NCBI GenBank assembly: GCA_030272585.1
Contig: BSYQ01000002.1
Location: 5,456,001 to 5,520,000, forward strand
Source: Bryopsis sp. KO-2023
Taxonomy: Eukaryota > Chlorophyta > Ulvophyceae > Bryopsidales > Bryopsidaceae
Length of the DNA: 64,000 nt
Reading direction: 5' to 3'
In this document: piece after piece, positions 44,983-56,190 of the stretch
How the letters are laid out: each line of letters starts with the position of its first letter
How positions within the stretch are numbered: the stretch's first letter is position 1
Made by a program: the position numbers and the translations under genes
Notes under the pieces: model-generated
Database searches by the model: none
Seen by the model: only the letters and a program-made list of their open reading frames with translations
Told to the model about the DNA's origin: nothing

Positions 44983-45372
44983 TTGACGCCAACAAAGGAA
45001 GCGAAGTTTTCAGACTTTATGATCGTATTCGAACCTACCGCCTACGTTTCTGTTCACGATCATGAGCTATATTGCTACGTAGGTCTTCCCTCCTTCTCCG
45101 GCAAACAAGCAGAACTTTCTATATTTCATGTGTTAAGCAAACTTTTGTTCACGCAAGCAGGTCATCGCAATCCTTCCTTTTTGTTGCACCCAAATCCTAT
45201 TGTTAGAGATGATTTACGTTTTGTACGAGCAAGCATGGAACGTTTTAACGATTTTACTCCTATCACACAAGACGTCGGGCTAACGTTTACACCGATTCAA
45301 GAGCTGGGACGGGGTGCACATTTGTTTATTTTGTGTGTGTTGGGGCTAGAACACCATCATACTACAATGTGA
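44983..45372 (+). CDS. Unidentified 129-codon open frame
   Basis: Open from 44983 (no ATG at the end; upstream exon possible) to TGA. It reads SDFMIVFEPTAYVSVHDHEL, YVGLPSFSGKQAELSIFHVL, HPNPIVRDDLRFVRASMERF, then LTFTPIQELGRGAHLFILCV. Balanced composition with hydrophobic and charged residues suggests a real or recently decayed domain. No family recognised. Confidence 0.3.
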   Translation: MTPTKEAKFSDFMIVFEPTAYVSVHDHELYCYVGLPSFSGKQAELSIFHVLSKLLFTQAGHRNPSFLLHPNPIVRDDLRFVRASMERFNDFTPITQDVGLTFTPIQELGRGAHLFILCVLGLEHHHTTM

Positions 45373-48284
45373 TGCATTGAAACTTGCATAGAACTCGGTT
45401 TCCAAGTCCTCAACTACCGTGCCACGTTCACTGAAATGACATATAGACAACCCCGATGTTTCGTCCCTAGCCACATTTTTCAAGATGAGGGATATTTGGG
45501 TTTTTCTAGAAACTAGTCTTGAGCATTATGGCGAGCGGAGTGATGCGAGCAGTATGCTGGGGTGTACCTCATACGCCGAGTGTCGAAAGGGATACTCAGG
45601 GTCCCAACGAAACTCCGGGCCTTTCTGGATGTGAGGGTACTGGACATAAGCGTATTTGACAAAATCTGCTTCGTCAGGGAGAAGGTCGACTTTAGGTTGG
45701 AGCCTCGAGCGTCCAAGACGACGATCAAAACAGAGGAGGGACAGTTGATCTACGACTCAACTCAACTAATTTTTTTGATATGATCCACTACTCGTCTTGG
45801 GGTATGGAAGTTGAATTATCAACTATAGTTTCCAAGATGAAGCTTGTTGTCGAGCTCTTGCCCCCATCGGACGACTAATTCATATATTATACGAAAATAC
45901 TAAGTTTTAGGCTCGTTCGTTCTCGATTGACTCAATAGTAAGTTCCTTTATTTCTATTTTACCCATCTTTAGTTTATTGACACACACCTTACGACGTCGG
46001 CAAAACTTAGGTGGGGTCTTAGTATTATAGATTTCATGAAAAATGTCTTTGTAACATAAATTCTTGGTTGTACTTTTCCACATATCATTCATACCTTAAT
46101 TTGAGTATGAGATTTGAGGTCAGCAATTGATTTGATGGGTCTTTACAAAGTTACCGACTTCACCCCTTAGATTAAGAAAGGACGTGTTGCTATCACCGCA
46201 ACCCTTTATCAATGTCGAAGGAGGTAATATGGTGCTATCAAGGTAGGACGACTTGAGCAAGATTAAATAGACAGACTGGAAAGCTTGGCGACTCGAAAAC
46301 AAGACATCTCGAAAAAGATATGACTTGAAAGAGTGGTAAAATTCTCAATAGAGAATTGACCTTATACCATTTTGCAAACTAACAAATTGCGAAGTTTTTT
46401 TTTTTTTTTTGATAGAGTCTCTTGAGACTTCGGTAGAGTGAGTAGCTTGACGTAAGATGACCCGAAAAACGACATGACTTGAGAGGTTTAACTAATTAGC
46501 GAATTCACATCCATCTTTTTGTTCATGCGGAGGTAGTATGGTGTTGCTTATCATGAAGCAATAGCTAAAAGTCATAGTCCGTTGATTCGTTGTACAAAAT
46601 AAAGAGAATCACTTTTTTTTTTCATATCTTCTCGACCATGCTAGGAGGGAAAACCAATTCTCGACACCAATTCTATCCACAGGATGTTTTTTGAGTTTAC
46701 AAAACAAGGTCACATCTTAGGGTGCAAAAGATTTTCAGTTTTTTATTCTTTTCGTCTTTTTCTTTGGGGGGGGAGATCTTTGGACTCGAAAAAGAAGAAT
46801 CAGAGCCTGGGGGGTTTGGTTTCGCAACCGGGAAAAAAAAGGAATAATAAAAAAGAAGCATTTATATACAGAAATGCATATAAACGTTTCTCTTTCATTA
46901 TTCCTTTTTTTCCGGAAATGTGTCTTTTCATATCGATTATTTTGAATCGTTTCTTTTTTCTTTCTTACCCTTTCTTTTTCCACCTGGTTTGCTTTCCTTC
47001 AAGACGTCCCGATTTTTTTTTCGAACGAAATGGAGATAATTCTCTGGCCACACCAAATTTACCAAAACTGATTTGCGAAGCGAGCACCTCCTGCAGACCA
47101 GCTCTTCATGTCAGTCATGCAACCCTGAGTAATCATCCATGCGGTTTATCATTTTCAGGAAAACTTTTTAAGAAAATCCAGCAAGCCTCAGAAAAAGGAA
47201 CTTATAATATTCAGGCAGTTAACTCACACTTTCAAAGGGAAAAAAAGGGGAGGGGAAATGTATTCACAAAATAGAAAAAGAAGAACCACAATCCAGGAAG
47301 AATTCACAAAAAATATCCAGAAGAGGGAGGATGAGAATATACATTTCTATCTATATATCTACAGGAAATGACTGTCTATTTTCTAATGAAATGTTTTTTT
47401 TTGGTGGGAAAAATCCCATAGGGGAAAAAAAAAGAATTGCAGAAACTGACGAGGAAAGGAGAGATTCCATGAAAAACAAAAACAAAACATTAAAAACTAA
47501 TATGTAAAAAAAGAAAGTACTGAGAATTGAAGATAATAAGAAAAGAAACCCACAGAAAATTGAAACAGAAAACCTGCTTGAAAAGAAGAAATAAAATCTG
47601 TATTTACTTGTGATTTTCTTTTATTATTTCCAGTTTTTTGGTTTTGAAATAATGGATGGGGGACATTATTCAATGCTGAATTTCAAAAATACATTTTTTT
47701 TTGCAGTAGTTGAATAAAGTACTTTTGAAAAGAAAAAGTATAGGAAGCTCAGCACCTGCTCTTTTTTTTTACTAAAAAAAAAAAGACAGGATTTTCGAGC
47801 AGCCAAAAATAGAGAAAAAAAAAGGTACAAAGATAAGGGAAGGACTATTTTTTTTATTTTCTTTTTGTTTGTTGGAGAGGGTCTGGAAGAAATATAACAA
47901 GAGCTTTCAGCGGAAAAATGCAAGAGAAAAAAAAAAGAAACGAGCAGAGATACTTGACAGGGCATATTCCGAGCGCATGCCCCACACCTGTCGCAATCTT
48001 TTTCGCTTGGGGCTCCCTTCCCCGCGTTCGTTGGACGGGGGGGGAGAAACCCCTTCTTCGCTTTAACCCGCGCGATCTTTCCCCCTTCCTCTACCCAGCT
48101 GTGAAAAAAAAAAAAAGCGAAAATGAGGGAACCCTAGTTTTTGTCCCCCGATTATACTCAGGTTACGTAAGGAACCTTTTTTTAGCGTTTTGAATTCGAT
48201 CCCAATCATTCCAATCACACTCGCAGCCATGGCGCGATTTTCCACACCGCACTCACACTCGACACGTGTTGGAAAAAACGAAAG
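45373..48284. other. No supported gene; AT-rich, then homopolymer-rich
   Basis: 45.4-46.6 kb is stop-dense. From about 46.6 kb the texture changes to A/T runs like the left end of the window. A 196-codon frame (46684-47274) is open, but its first half is Phe/Lys low complexity; only NLPKLICEASTSCRPALHVS looks exon-like. Confidence 0.4.
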
Positions 48285-48390
48285 CCTCTTTTTCTTCACA
48301 CTCCTAACCGCCACCACGCCCTGTCCCTTCTCTCAAACCTCTTTTTCTTCATACTCCTAACCGCCACCACGCCCTGTCCCTTCTCTCAAA
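48285..48390. repeat. Tandem duplication, unit 53 bp
   Basis: Two nearly identical copies containing CTAACCGCCACCACGCCCTG and 'tcccttctctcaaa', differing by about one base. Confidence 0.9.
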
Positions 48391-48908
48391 CAAACTCCAG
48401 CAATCGCGGGTGGCTGCGGGCATGTGCGCAAAAAAACCTGTAACTCGACCAAAAAACCGAGTACAACGCTTTTTTAGCTTCTACCTGTTCGTCCAGACAC
48501 CACTCTTTTAGTTCCACTCCAAACTCCCCACAGTCAATCGATCCACCAGTAATTGTCGCCCAGACAGACTTATTTCGATAGTCGAACTCATGAGCAGCAC
48601 CAGTTCACCCCGTCCAGAACGAATGTTTTAAAAATAAAAAACAAACGTCAAAAATAGTGTAAACATATGCAAAGACTCCCTTCAGCTCCTCCCTTACTTC
48701 TCAAAACCCATCCAAACCCACGGCCCACAAGTCTTCAGCAAAGATGCATCCAAACGTATATCACACATTGTTACGGTTGCCCTAGGGCTCCGACAAAGAA
48801 AAGCCAAGCACGGAAAAAAAAAACAAAACAAAAAACCGACCTGAAATGAGGCAGGGATAAATACATGTTGGGATTCTCTCTTTTCTTACTCTTTTTTTTT
48901 ACTTTTCG

Positions 48909-49115
48909 AGTCTCTGGTGGTGCCTCATCCTGCAAAAAAAAACAAACCAATCATCAAGCATCCACTCACACTTTTCAAAAAAAACATGCTCAGGTTCTCC
49001 TTTTTCTTTCACTTTTTCGCCGACTTTTCAGGTCCCTGGTTGTGCCTCATCCTGCAACAGAAAAAAACAATCGTGGGGCGTCGACTCACACATTTCAAGA
49101 AAAACACAGCAATTA
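48909..49115. repeat. Tandem duplication, period about 120 bp
   Basis: TGTGCCTCATCCTGCAA (or GGTGCCTCATCCTGCAA), an A-rich stretch and GACTCACAC followed by TTTCAA occur twice. Located between the left inverted arm and the thioredoxin-derived part. Confidence 0.75.
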
Positions 49116-49417
49116 GAATCTCAAAAACGGGCGGAAAGTGAGGGAGCTTAGCCTTAGAAATGTTTAGACCTGTGCACCGACATCACTCAACCCCCAAGTC
49201 TTGGGCTTTCTCCAGCTCGCCCCTTCAGGTTCATGGCGTGAACCCATACACCCAAGAAAACTCCACATAATAAACACAACGCCCGCTACCTGAGTGCTCG
49301 CGACACCCAGCGTTTACCGAAGTGTGATATCAGTCCACAAAGATAGAGAAGCTCGCTTTTCCAATTTAAGAAAAAGCTTCTGGTGGTCGAGTTTTCTTTG
49401 AGGGCTCAAGAGAGAGG

Positions 49418-50307
49418 GTGGCGAGGAATATATCAAACGCAGTACCGATGCAGTTTGTGGTTAGAGCGCCAAGCGGGACGGAGCAATACAGGTCTTTCTC
49501 CCATTTAAACGGGGACGACCTTTTTCTCTGCAGGCTTTTTTTAACTCAGAAACTATGGAGTACCGGAACATGGAAAGCCTTCAAAAAATATCGACGAGCG
49601 GGCTGATGACTGCTCGCCACCCTGCGCCACTACAGAGATGCACTCCAGTATTTTTCAACACCCCAAAGCGCTCAGCAGGCATCATTCGGGTGGGCTCGTC
49701 CAAGAGTGAGCACTTTTGCCCCCACCCCGACGCCCTTCGAAGAAGAAAAGAAGCCGAAGCGAGGTCTGTGTTGTTCCTTTTCGAAAGCCATGAAAGGCTG
49801 CCGAGCTCTTGAGAGTTTTTTTTTTCTGTATCGAAAACCACGAAAGGCTGTGGAGCTCTTGAGAGGTATTTTTTCTTACACAAGTGATGATGCTGTCAAC
49901 AGGCAGAAGCGGAGGACGAAGGAGCTTCGTGAGCTGGCGGCGGCTGTCACGTGCAGGTGAGGGAAAGCGGCTTGTACATTTTTGTCTGGTTAGCGTTTGC
50001 TCGAACAAAACAAAGCTTTCAGCTGCGATAAACTGCGTTTTGTGTGTTCGTCTCCTTGCTTCGTTCTTTCAGATCGGCGGCTAGAGCTAGAAAAAAGTTC
50101 ATCGACGTTGACAGTGCGTCGGAACTCGAAAGGCGCTTGTCGAACGCATCCAGGGGCGACAAAACAACCCTGGTTCATTTCAAATCTCCCTCTTGCCAAT
50201 CATGCCTTCGCATCTTTCCCAGACTCGTTCGAGTGGCTCGACAAAACCCCAACGTCACGTTTCTGGTGGTTGACGTCCGTGGTTCTGATGTGCGACTAGA
50301 GAAGTAA
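49418..50307 (+). pseudogene. Truncated copy of the thioredoxin gene
   Basis: Parallels the gene at 8607-9704. Exon 1 is recognisable (MARNISNAVP; HPDALRRRKEAEARSV; NRQKRRTKELRELAAAV) but is frameshifted around an internal ~50-bp duplication (CGAAAACCACGAAAGGCTGT and a variant). The intron (donor GTGAGG near 49957, acceptor CTTTCAG near 50073) keeps the same phase as in the parent. Exon 2 reads KKFIDVDSASELERRLSNAS, VHFKSPSCQSC (active site CQSC), FLVVDVRGSDVR, then LEK and TAA. It lacks the cis-proline strand and C-terminal helix, so it cannot make a complete domain. Similarity to the parent also covers about 300 bp upstream (from about 49145). Confidence 0.85.
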
Positions 50308-50677
50308 AGAAAAAAAAGAGGAAGAAAAGAGAGAATCCCACAAGCGTGTATTTATCCCTGCCTCATTTCAGGTCGGTTTTTTGTTTTGTTTTTTCCCTGC
50401 TTGGCTTTTCTTTGTCGGAGCTCTAGGGCAACCGTAACAGTGTGTGATATGCGTTTGGATGCATCTTTACTGAAGACTTGTGCGCCGTGGGTTTGGATGG
50501 GTTTTGAGAAGTAAGGGTGGAGCTGAAGGGAGTCTTTGCATATGTTTACACTATTTTTGACGTGTGTTTTTTATTTTTAAAACATTCATTTTGGAGGGGA
50601 TGAACTGGTGCTGCTCATGAGTTCGACTATTGAATTAAGTCTGTCCGGGCGACAATTGCTGATGCATCGATTGACTG

Positions 50678-52306
50678 CGGTGTCGAAGTATGACAGGGAA
50701 GCGTGAGGAACAGTTGATAAACTGTCCTTGTGGTTGCACTCGAAGAGCACGTCGATTACACTCGAAGAGGCGAATACATATATAGTGTGCTTGCCCATGA
50801 CTCACTAAGAACTTCACAATATGCTGTGGCGTGCCATGCGAGTGTGACACTCCCCCCAACTAGTCCGAACGATATAAGAAAACACTCGCATCTCCTGACT
50901 TCCTCTGAGGACCTGAAAGATTGCTTTCACGCACTTTGTGCTGTGTGGTGTAAACTGACAAAACTCCCTCGTGTAAAAAAATGCCCCGAATCACCCTTTT
51001 GTACGAATACTGTCAGACACCTGTAAACGGTGCTACCCTAACAAATAACTCCAACGTAACCATCAAAACACGGGAAACATTAAAAAAAGAAACTCCTCAT
51101 GCAACCATCCTGACCGCAGGAAAAGTGCCTTTGCCGCAAACGGTACTGCCGTCCCTCGGCCTCACTGCCTTCACCGTACTCCCATTTACGCAAAAAGGCT
51201 CCATGGCTGCTGCATCCTTGTCCTGAAAAATGACACTCTAGACTGACGTCTCTCAGTCCGGCCCTTCACTCTACTCTCGCTCGTAATGCTCCTCGGCCTC
51301 CCGCTGGGCACCAGCGGTACTGTCGTTCCTCGGTTTCCTTTCTGTTCTGTCGTCCTTGCTGCAACGCACAGCGTGTCACCCCAAGAAAAGGAGCGTTTTC
51401 ATCCAGGAGATTCCCCCATTCAATAACCCATAGTCGTTTTCGGCTCCGAAACCACTTGTCGCACGAACGTAATCAATGTCGCAAATACAGGAGAATCCAC
51501 AGACTTGTCGAAAAGTCTTTACAAAACCAGAAGATACAAAGTCATAAAACGTTCCCTCATTAAGGAGTATAAAGCGAGTATAAAGCGAGTATAAAGCTTT
51601 ATACTCGCTTGGACTTCTTGTTTTCCTAACGAAACTCCGTTGCTGTAGCGCAACACAAAGTGTTCCCCAAGTGTTCCAAGTCGTGTTAATTTCGCCCTAC
51701 TGGCGCACCCTGCCGCCTGCCCAAACAGTCATTATTACTCTGAATCAGTGTAACCCCCATGCTGCGAGTTGACAGCGTCCAAATTCAATCGCACCCATTC
51801 AATCGACCCACACTGATGCTTTGAAAAAAACTGATCAAAGAACCCACTTTTACAGAGCCCTCAAAAAAAAAGACCCACAATTCTGACGCCCCCCCAAACG
51901 AACTTCAATTCTCGCGGCCAGGTGATGGGACCCTGCTCCAGCCACAGACACACACGTTGACCTCTCTAAACGACCCACACCAAACGACGTTCCGGGAGAT
52001 CGATATGTTGTTCCATTGTCTGCCCTAAAAAGCCCGCCTCAAAACCCAAGAAATGACGAGCCCTCGATTGGCACCACGAAGTACGGAGTCGTTATGTATA
52101 GCCGCCGTTATGAGAAGGTCAAGAAATGATGGGAGGGTGGGAGATCGATCGCCAGGGTGGCGAGAATTTACAGTCAGAGTGGTTTGGGGGTTTAGTATTT
52201 AGTATCCAGAGTTGGGGTATTCAGATATCTTTCTCTTCTTTTTGCAGTTTTTACTACGTAGGACTTTCTTTGAAAGCGTGAGTATACTAGGCAAGAGCTC
52301 CCGGCG
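50678..52306. other. No firmly supported gene
   Basis: Two overlapping weak frames (50730-51026 and 50981-51226) read partly protein-like (SLRTSQYAVACHASVTLPPT), but no family is recognised. The rest contains scattered C-runs and the palindrome at 51584. Confidence 0.4.
51584..51609. repeat. 26-bp perfect palindrome with adjacent direct repeats
   Basis: AGCGAGTATAAAG is followed by its exact reverse complement. The half-site core GCGAGTATAAA is also present once more just upstream, giving a short direct-repeat ladder (51566-51609). Confidence 0.85.
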
Positions 52307-52680
52307 ATGGCGAACTTACATGAGGAGCAAAAGGATCTGATCAATACGTTGGTTGAGCGAGAGACGGGTCTCGTCGTTCCTCAAGGTCCGATGGTTTCCT
52401 TTCCCGATTTTGCACATTTGCCGATGCCAAAGCTCGATGAAGGTGTGATAGGGGACAAAGCGTTGGGCGAAATGATTTAAAACGGATGCGGACGCCCGGT
52501 TTTGTCATTTGGACGAAAGTTTCGTCACGAAAATCCGTTTGGGAGAGGTACGAGCACCGCGAATTTCTGAACCGATCGAAACTCAACGTGGGTACAGTTG
52601 ATCGACATTTCTCTCCTACCGGCATTATGCCCAGCAGTACCGTACCGACCCTGCTAAAACTAGGTCAATACCGACATTTT

Positions 52681-52736
52681 ACCTTAGGGTTTACCTTAGG
52701 GTTTAAATCATCTTAACTGACCTTAAACCCTAAGGT
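52681..52736. repeat. Inverted repeat of CCTTAGGGTTTAA
   Basis: ACCTTAGGGTTT occurs twice in tandem, then TTAAACCCTAAGGT in inverted orientation at 52723-52736. TTAGGG/TTTAGGG-like words recall telomere repeats, but the copy number is too low for a telomere. Confidence 0.7.
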
Positions 52737-52812
52737 GATTTAAGGGATTACACTCATTTACACTCGGGTGTAATAACGCCCAAGTCGGTATAGTACCGAC
52801 CCAGGTCGGTAC

Positions 52813-53176
52813 CAGAGTTGTGCGCCGTTGTAACGAACGTGCCAGTTCGTGTTCCAAAGTGTGTGATAGAGAGAGAGAGAAGTGAATAAGGAAGAATGAT
52901 TACAAGAAGTGTTGTCGCCTAAATAATAAGACACCTCACTCATGGTGAGTCGCCGGGGGTTCGATTCCCTGAGGTGTCGGTCCGTGACTACCCCCAAGAG
53001 GGTTTTTTACAGCCGTTGCAACGGCGCACAGCTCTGCATCACACCACACTCATTGAATAGCAGATTTCACTCACACTTTGGTAGTTACCAATCCTCGCAC
53101 TCAGATCCCATCATTGGAAAATGTATCAAAGTCGTGCCGTTGTCGTTGTCACAAAAACGACATCGGCACAACTCTG
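52813..53176. mobile_element. hAT-like MITE, family I, copy B (364 bp)
   Basis: Starts CAGAGTTGTGCGCCG and ends ATCGGCACAACTCTG, with an exact 8-bp target duplication GTCGGTAC (52805-52812 and 53177-53184). It matches copy A (24797-24972) over both ends and the linker (CACTCACACTTTGGTAG; TTGGAAAATGTATCA). Relative to copy A it has about 180 extra bases at the tip of the left hairpin, including a tRNA-like box (GGTTCGATTCC, 52959-52969). Confidence 0.88.
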
Positions 53177-55314
53177 GTCGGTACAATACCAACCACGGCA
53201 GGTTCTCAAGGTTCTCAACTTGGAACTTTAAATGCTCATAACTTCTCACATAGACTTCCGATAGACCCCAAACGAGTTGCAATCGATAGGACATTTCTTT
53301 CTCTTGCGATTGAATACCTGAACAAAAACGCAATTTGAATAAGTATAAGAGAAGTTATGAGTGTTCTTCTAAATCGGTCGGTATTTATACCGACCCCTCT
53401 CGGTACGGTACGGTATGGTACGGTGGGGTCAGTGCCCAGGTCTGCCGGCATATGCGGATATGTTGCGATATCGAAGGTCGTTGGGAACGCCTACAACAGC
53501 TGAAAAAGAGTGTGTGTATATTGCGAATGCCACCTCGTACCGTACGAGTTGTACGTCTATGATCTATCGGTTTCGCTCCACACTTGTTTTCGTGCCCTCA
53601 AGATTTTGACACGACATGGTCCCTGCGAGGGTTTTAAAACCGCGGTGGCGATGGCGATGGGCACCTATAGGGTATTAGCCGATAGGTTTGTCTGATTGAC
53701 TGAGATGGTGAATTCCGGGGTGGCGACAGCTAACCAGCTGGGGGCACAAGTGAATAGATTCGGGACAAAATCGACATTAGCCGATCCTGCAATACAAGCC
53801 GTGCTGGGAAACACGCCAGGACCTAGTTTTAGCGGAGCATAAGAGAGACCAAGCTAGGAGACAAAATGGTCGAGGTGGGGCGAGGGCACAGGCGATACGA
53901 GGACCAGGACGGCAAGGCGGGCGTTTTGGTGGTTATGGATGACAGCATGAGGAAAGTCCTGGTGGAGAACCAGAACCATATGTGGAAGATGTGGGAGGGA
54001 TATCCTTCTCTGACAAAAGAGATAGCGTCGTTATCCGCTGCCGCCGCTCCTTGGCAACAAAAATCCTTAAGCCACTTCAACATCTTTCTCGTCCATGAAG
54101 CCGCATTCGCATTGTCTATACCTAGTCGTCGTCAAAGAAGGTAGAGGTGGTTGGAAAGATCACCTGGGAGCCTACTAAGCAACGAAGTTACCGTAATGTT
54201 CGGGGTAAACGTCTCCCCTTAGTAAACGCCTCCCCTTAGTAAACGCCCCCCGCCGGGGTAAACGCCCCGGGGGCGCTTTACATTTGTGAAATGATGCAAT
54301 ATCGCCCCCCCTGTTTTGGTAAACGTCCCCCACAAAAAAAGCCTCATCAACGATCATTCATTACACTTCTCATATGTTCTGGCTCTAGTGTTATGTGAGA
54401 GCACTTAGGAAACAAAACAACTCGTGAACAAGAGTCTTCTAACAGCTCCCTGGATGGAAGGAAAAGGTTTTTTGAAGAGCACGGAAGAAGAAGCGACTTG
54501 TAGCGTGTTTTTTTATTATCATTTCTCAAATCGGTGTAAAGATTTTGACTGGCATCTGTTGGGCCGATGATCTGTTGGGCTCTTGGGCATTCGCACGTAA
54601 CTTTATTGGTTTCCATTCATTTCGTCGAATGACGTTTCGTCGACCAACGTTTCGTCGAATTACATTTGGTCGAATGACATTTGGTCGAATGACATTTCGT
54701 CCAATTGTGTGTCCGTGTTGTAAAAATTTCCACATATCGACGTGGTGTCGCACAAGATCACACAAAAACACAACCACGGCCCACATAAGAAACAAAACCG
54801 ATCGAACGTCCACCCAAACAACTCAGTCCCAACCAGAAAAGTGGGAACAATAGCCTCGCAAAATACAAAGAAAAACAACCAAGACGAAGGGCGGGCGGGA
54901 CCACGAAAAAAATATGTTGAACCTATTTCAAGCTAGAATATATGTTTCTAAAAACTTATTTCACGGCCTGTGAGTCATATGCACTACCCTCAGTACCAAT
55001 ACATAACCGTATTGTTCTTCGTAGACACGATTACTGAGTAACCGTGCATTATTCAGAGCAACAAGTGAGAAACGGACTACCTTGATAAACTATTAAAAAA
55101 AAGTGTTGTGCCCTTTCACAAACCCCACTGATTCCTATCCCTCCAAACTCTTCAAACCAGTCAACAACCAACTACAAGTAATGGTACCCAAAACCCACAA
55201 TAGAGCGACCTCCGTTGGCCATCAAATCCCATCCCGCTTAAACAGCTGACTGCACTACTGAAGGTTTGTTGATTTCACAGTGTCTTGCTTCTTTATCTAT
55301 TGAGTGATAAATAT

Positions 55315-55392
55315 TTTTTTGTTTTCTCTTGTGTGCTCTTGTGTGTGCTCTTGTGTGTACTCTTGTGTGTACTCTTGTGTGTGTGTGTTTTT
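55315..55392 (+). repeat. Minisatellite CTCTTGTGTGTA/G
   Basis: Five to six copies of a 12-bp unit followed by (GT)n. Frames across it read CVLLCVLL and are artefacts. Confidence 0.9.
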
Positions 55393-55843
55393 GTTTCTAA
55401 TTATTCTTACAAAGACGGAGCTTTGGCGACACACGCATATCGCTCCCAAAATGTAATATTGTTTGGAGGGCCCTGCCAACATCATTCCCTTGCCCAACGC
55501 AGAAAAAAATCACAAGGAAAATACACCAGTTTGGTATCAAAAACAGAAAGACAATAGCCCCTCACTCCCAGTGGTAAAAGGGAAAGAAAAAGTGAGGAAA
55601 AACAATAAGCCTCTGGTGACAACACAAAAGCAAAAAGAAAATCTCAAACGGGCACTCAGAGCCCCTTTCCCATTTCCCCAACTGTCTTGGAATTCAAGAG
55701 CCAATGGTTGCCCAATACCCCTTCCTGAAGCAAAACGCACCCTCACCAACATCCCGAGTCCCTCCACGCCGGATTCCCCGTCGCCCAGCCGTCTCCAGTG
55801 ACGAATTGTCCCGTCCCCATGAACAACTCGTCAAACAGTACCG

Positions 55844-56190
55844 TCACCGACCTCTGAATTCCCCCAATGCCGAATTCCACACCGCCCAGCCGTCGCCTAT
55901 GACGAAATATCCCGTCCCCACGTACGACTCGTCCTGCGCCACAGTCCCCTCAACCCCTTCCAGAAACTCGCCAAGAGCATCACGATTTTGAAGAAGATCA
56001 CCCCAATTGAGCGAGGCCTCCAATCGATCCCGACCTGGTTGGAGTAACGGATATCGGTACAAGAGATGATCCCAACTCTCCTCTTCAAGGCCACAAGCAC
56101 ACAACAGCGATCCCGTACAGAGTTTAAAACGCAGGAGGTAGAGTTTGCATGGGAAGTGATCGATACAAAACTGGGTCAGCAAGGATCCCC
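55844..56190 (-). pseudogene. LINE C-terminal zinc-finger (zf-RVT) fragment
   Basis: Minus-strand frame reads GLSRRRGSLLTQFCIDHFPC, LYLLRFKLC, LLCACGLEEESWDHLLYRYP, then LQPGRDRLEASLNWGDLLQN. This matches the end of non-LTR retrotransposon proteins: 'SRR..sLLTQlRtgH.pLn.YL.RF....C.CG..eEt..HlL..CP.....R'. The zinc ligands C-x-C...H are present; the last Cys is replaced by Tyr (YRYP). Reverse transcriptase and endonuclease are absent. It lies inside the nested inverted-repeat element, so it was either captured or inserted there. Confidence 0.75.

Larger units (their letters stand above)
48531..50677. mobile_element. 2.1-kb inverted-repeat element carrying a thioredoxin gene fragment
   Basis: Arms 48531-48913 and 50294-50677 are inverted copies of each other at roughly 85-90 percent by eye; for example CCTGAAATGAGGCAGGGATA in the left arm faces its complement in the right. 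The 1.4-kb interior contains a tandem repeat (48909-49115) and a truncated copy of the 8.6-9.7 kb thioredoxin gene. The gene copy stops exactly at the right arm. No transposase is seen and I could not find a clear target duplication, so the mobile nature (a Pack-type, gene-capturing element) is inferred. Confidence 0.65.
52307..53942 (+). pseudogene. Decayed gag-like gene, split by a MITE
   Basis: A clean start: ATG 52307, MANLHEEQKDLINTLVERET, GLVVPQGPMVSFPDFAHL, KLDEGVIGDKALGEMI, TAA 52478; the same frame continues NGCGRPVLSFGRKFRHENPF to TGA 52568. After the MITE (52813-53176), plus-strand coding texture resumes: FKTAVAMAMGTYRVLADRFV, TGA, LTEMVNSGVATANQLGAQVN, KSTLADPAIQAVLGNTPG. A frame change then leads to an Arg/Gly-rich tail (NGRGGARAQAIRGPGRQGGR, FGGYG, TGA 53940-53942). 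A charged N-terminus and RGG-type tail suit a retroelement gag or RNA-binding protein. That both halves are one gene is inferred. Confidence 0.35.

Noticed and set aside
45513..45783. Possible Ty3/gypsy fragment (RKARSFVGTL on the minus strand)
   Set aside because: Resemblance to RT/RNase H is weak and an overlapping plus frame is equally open.
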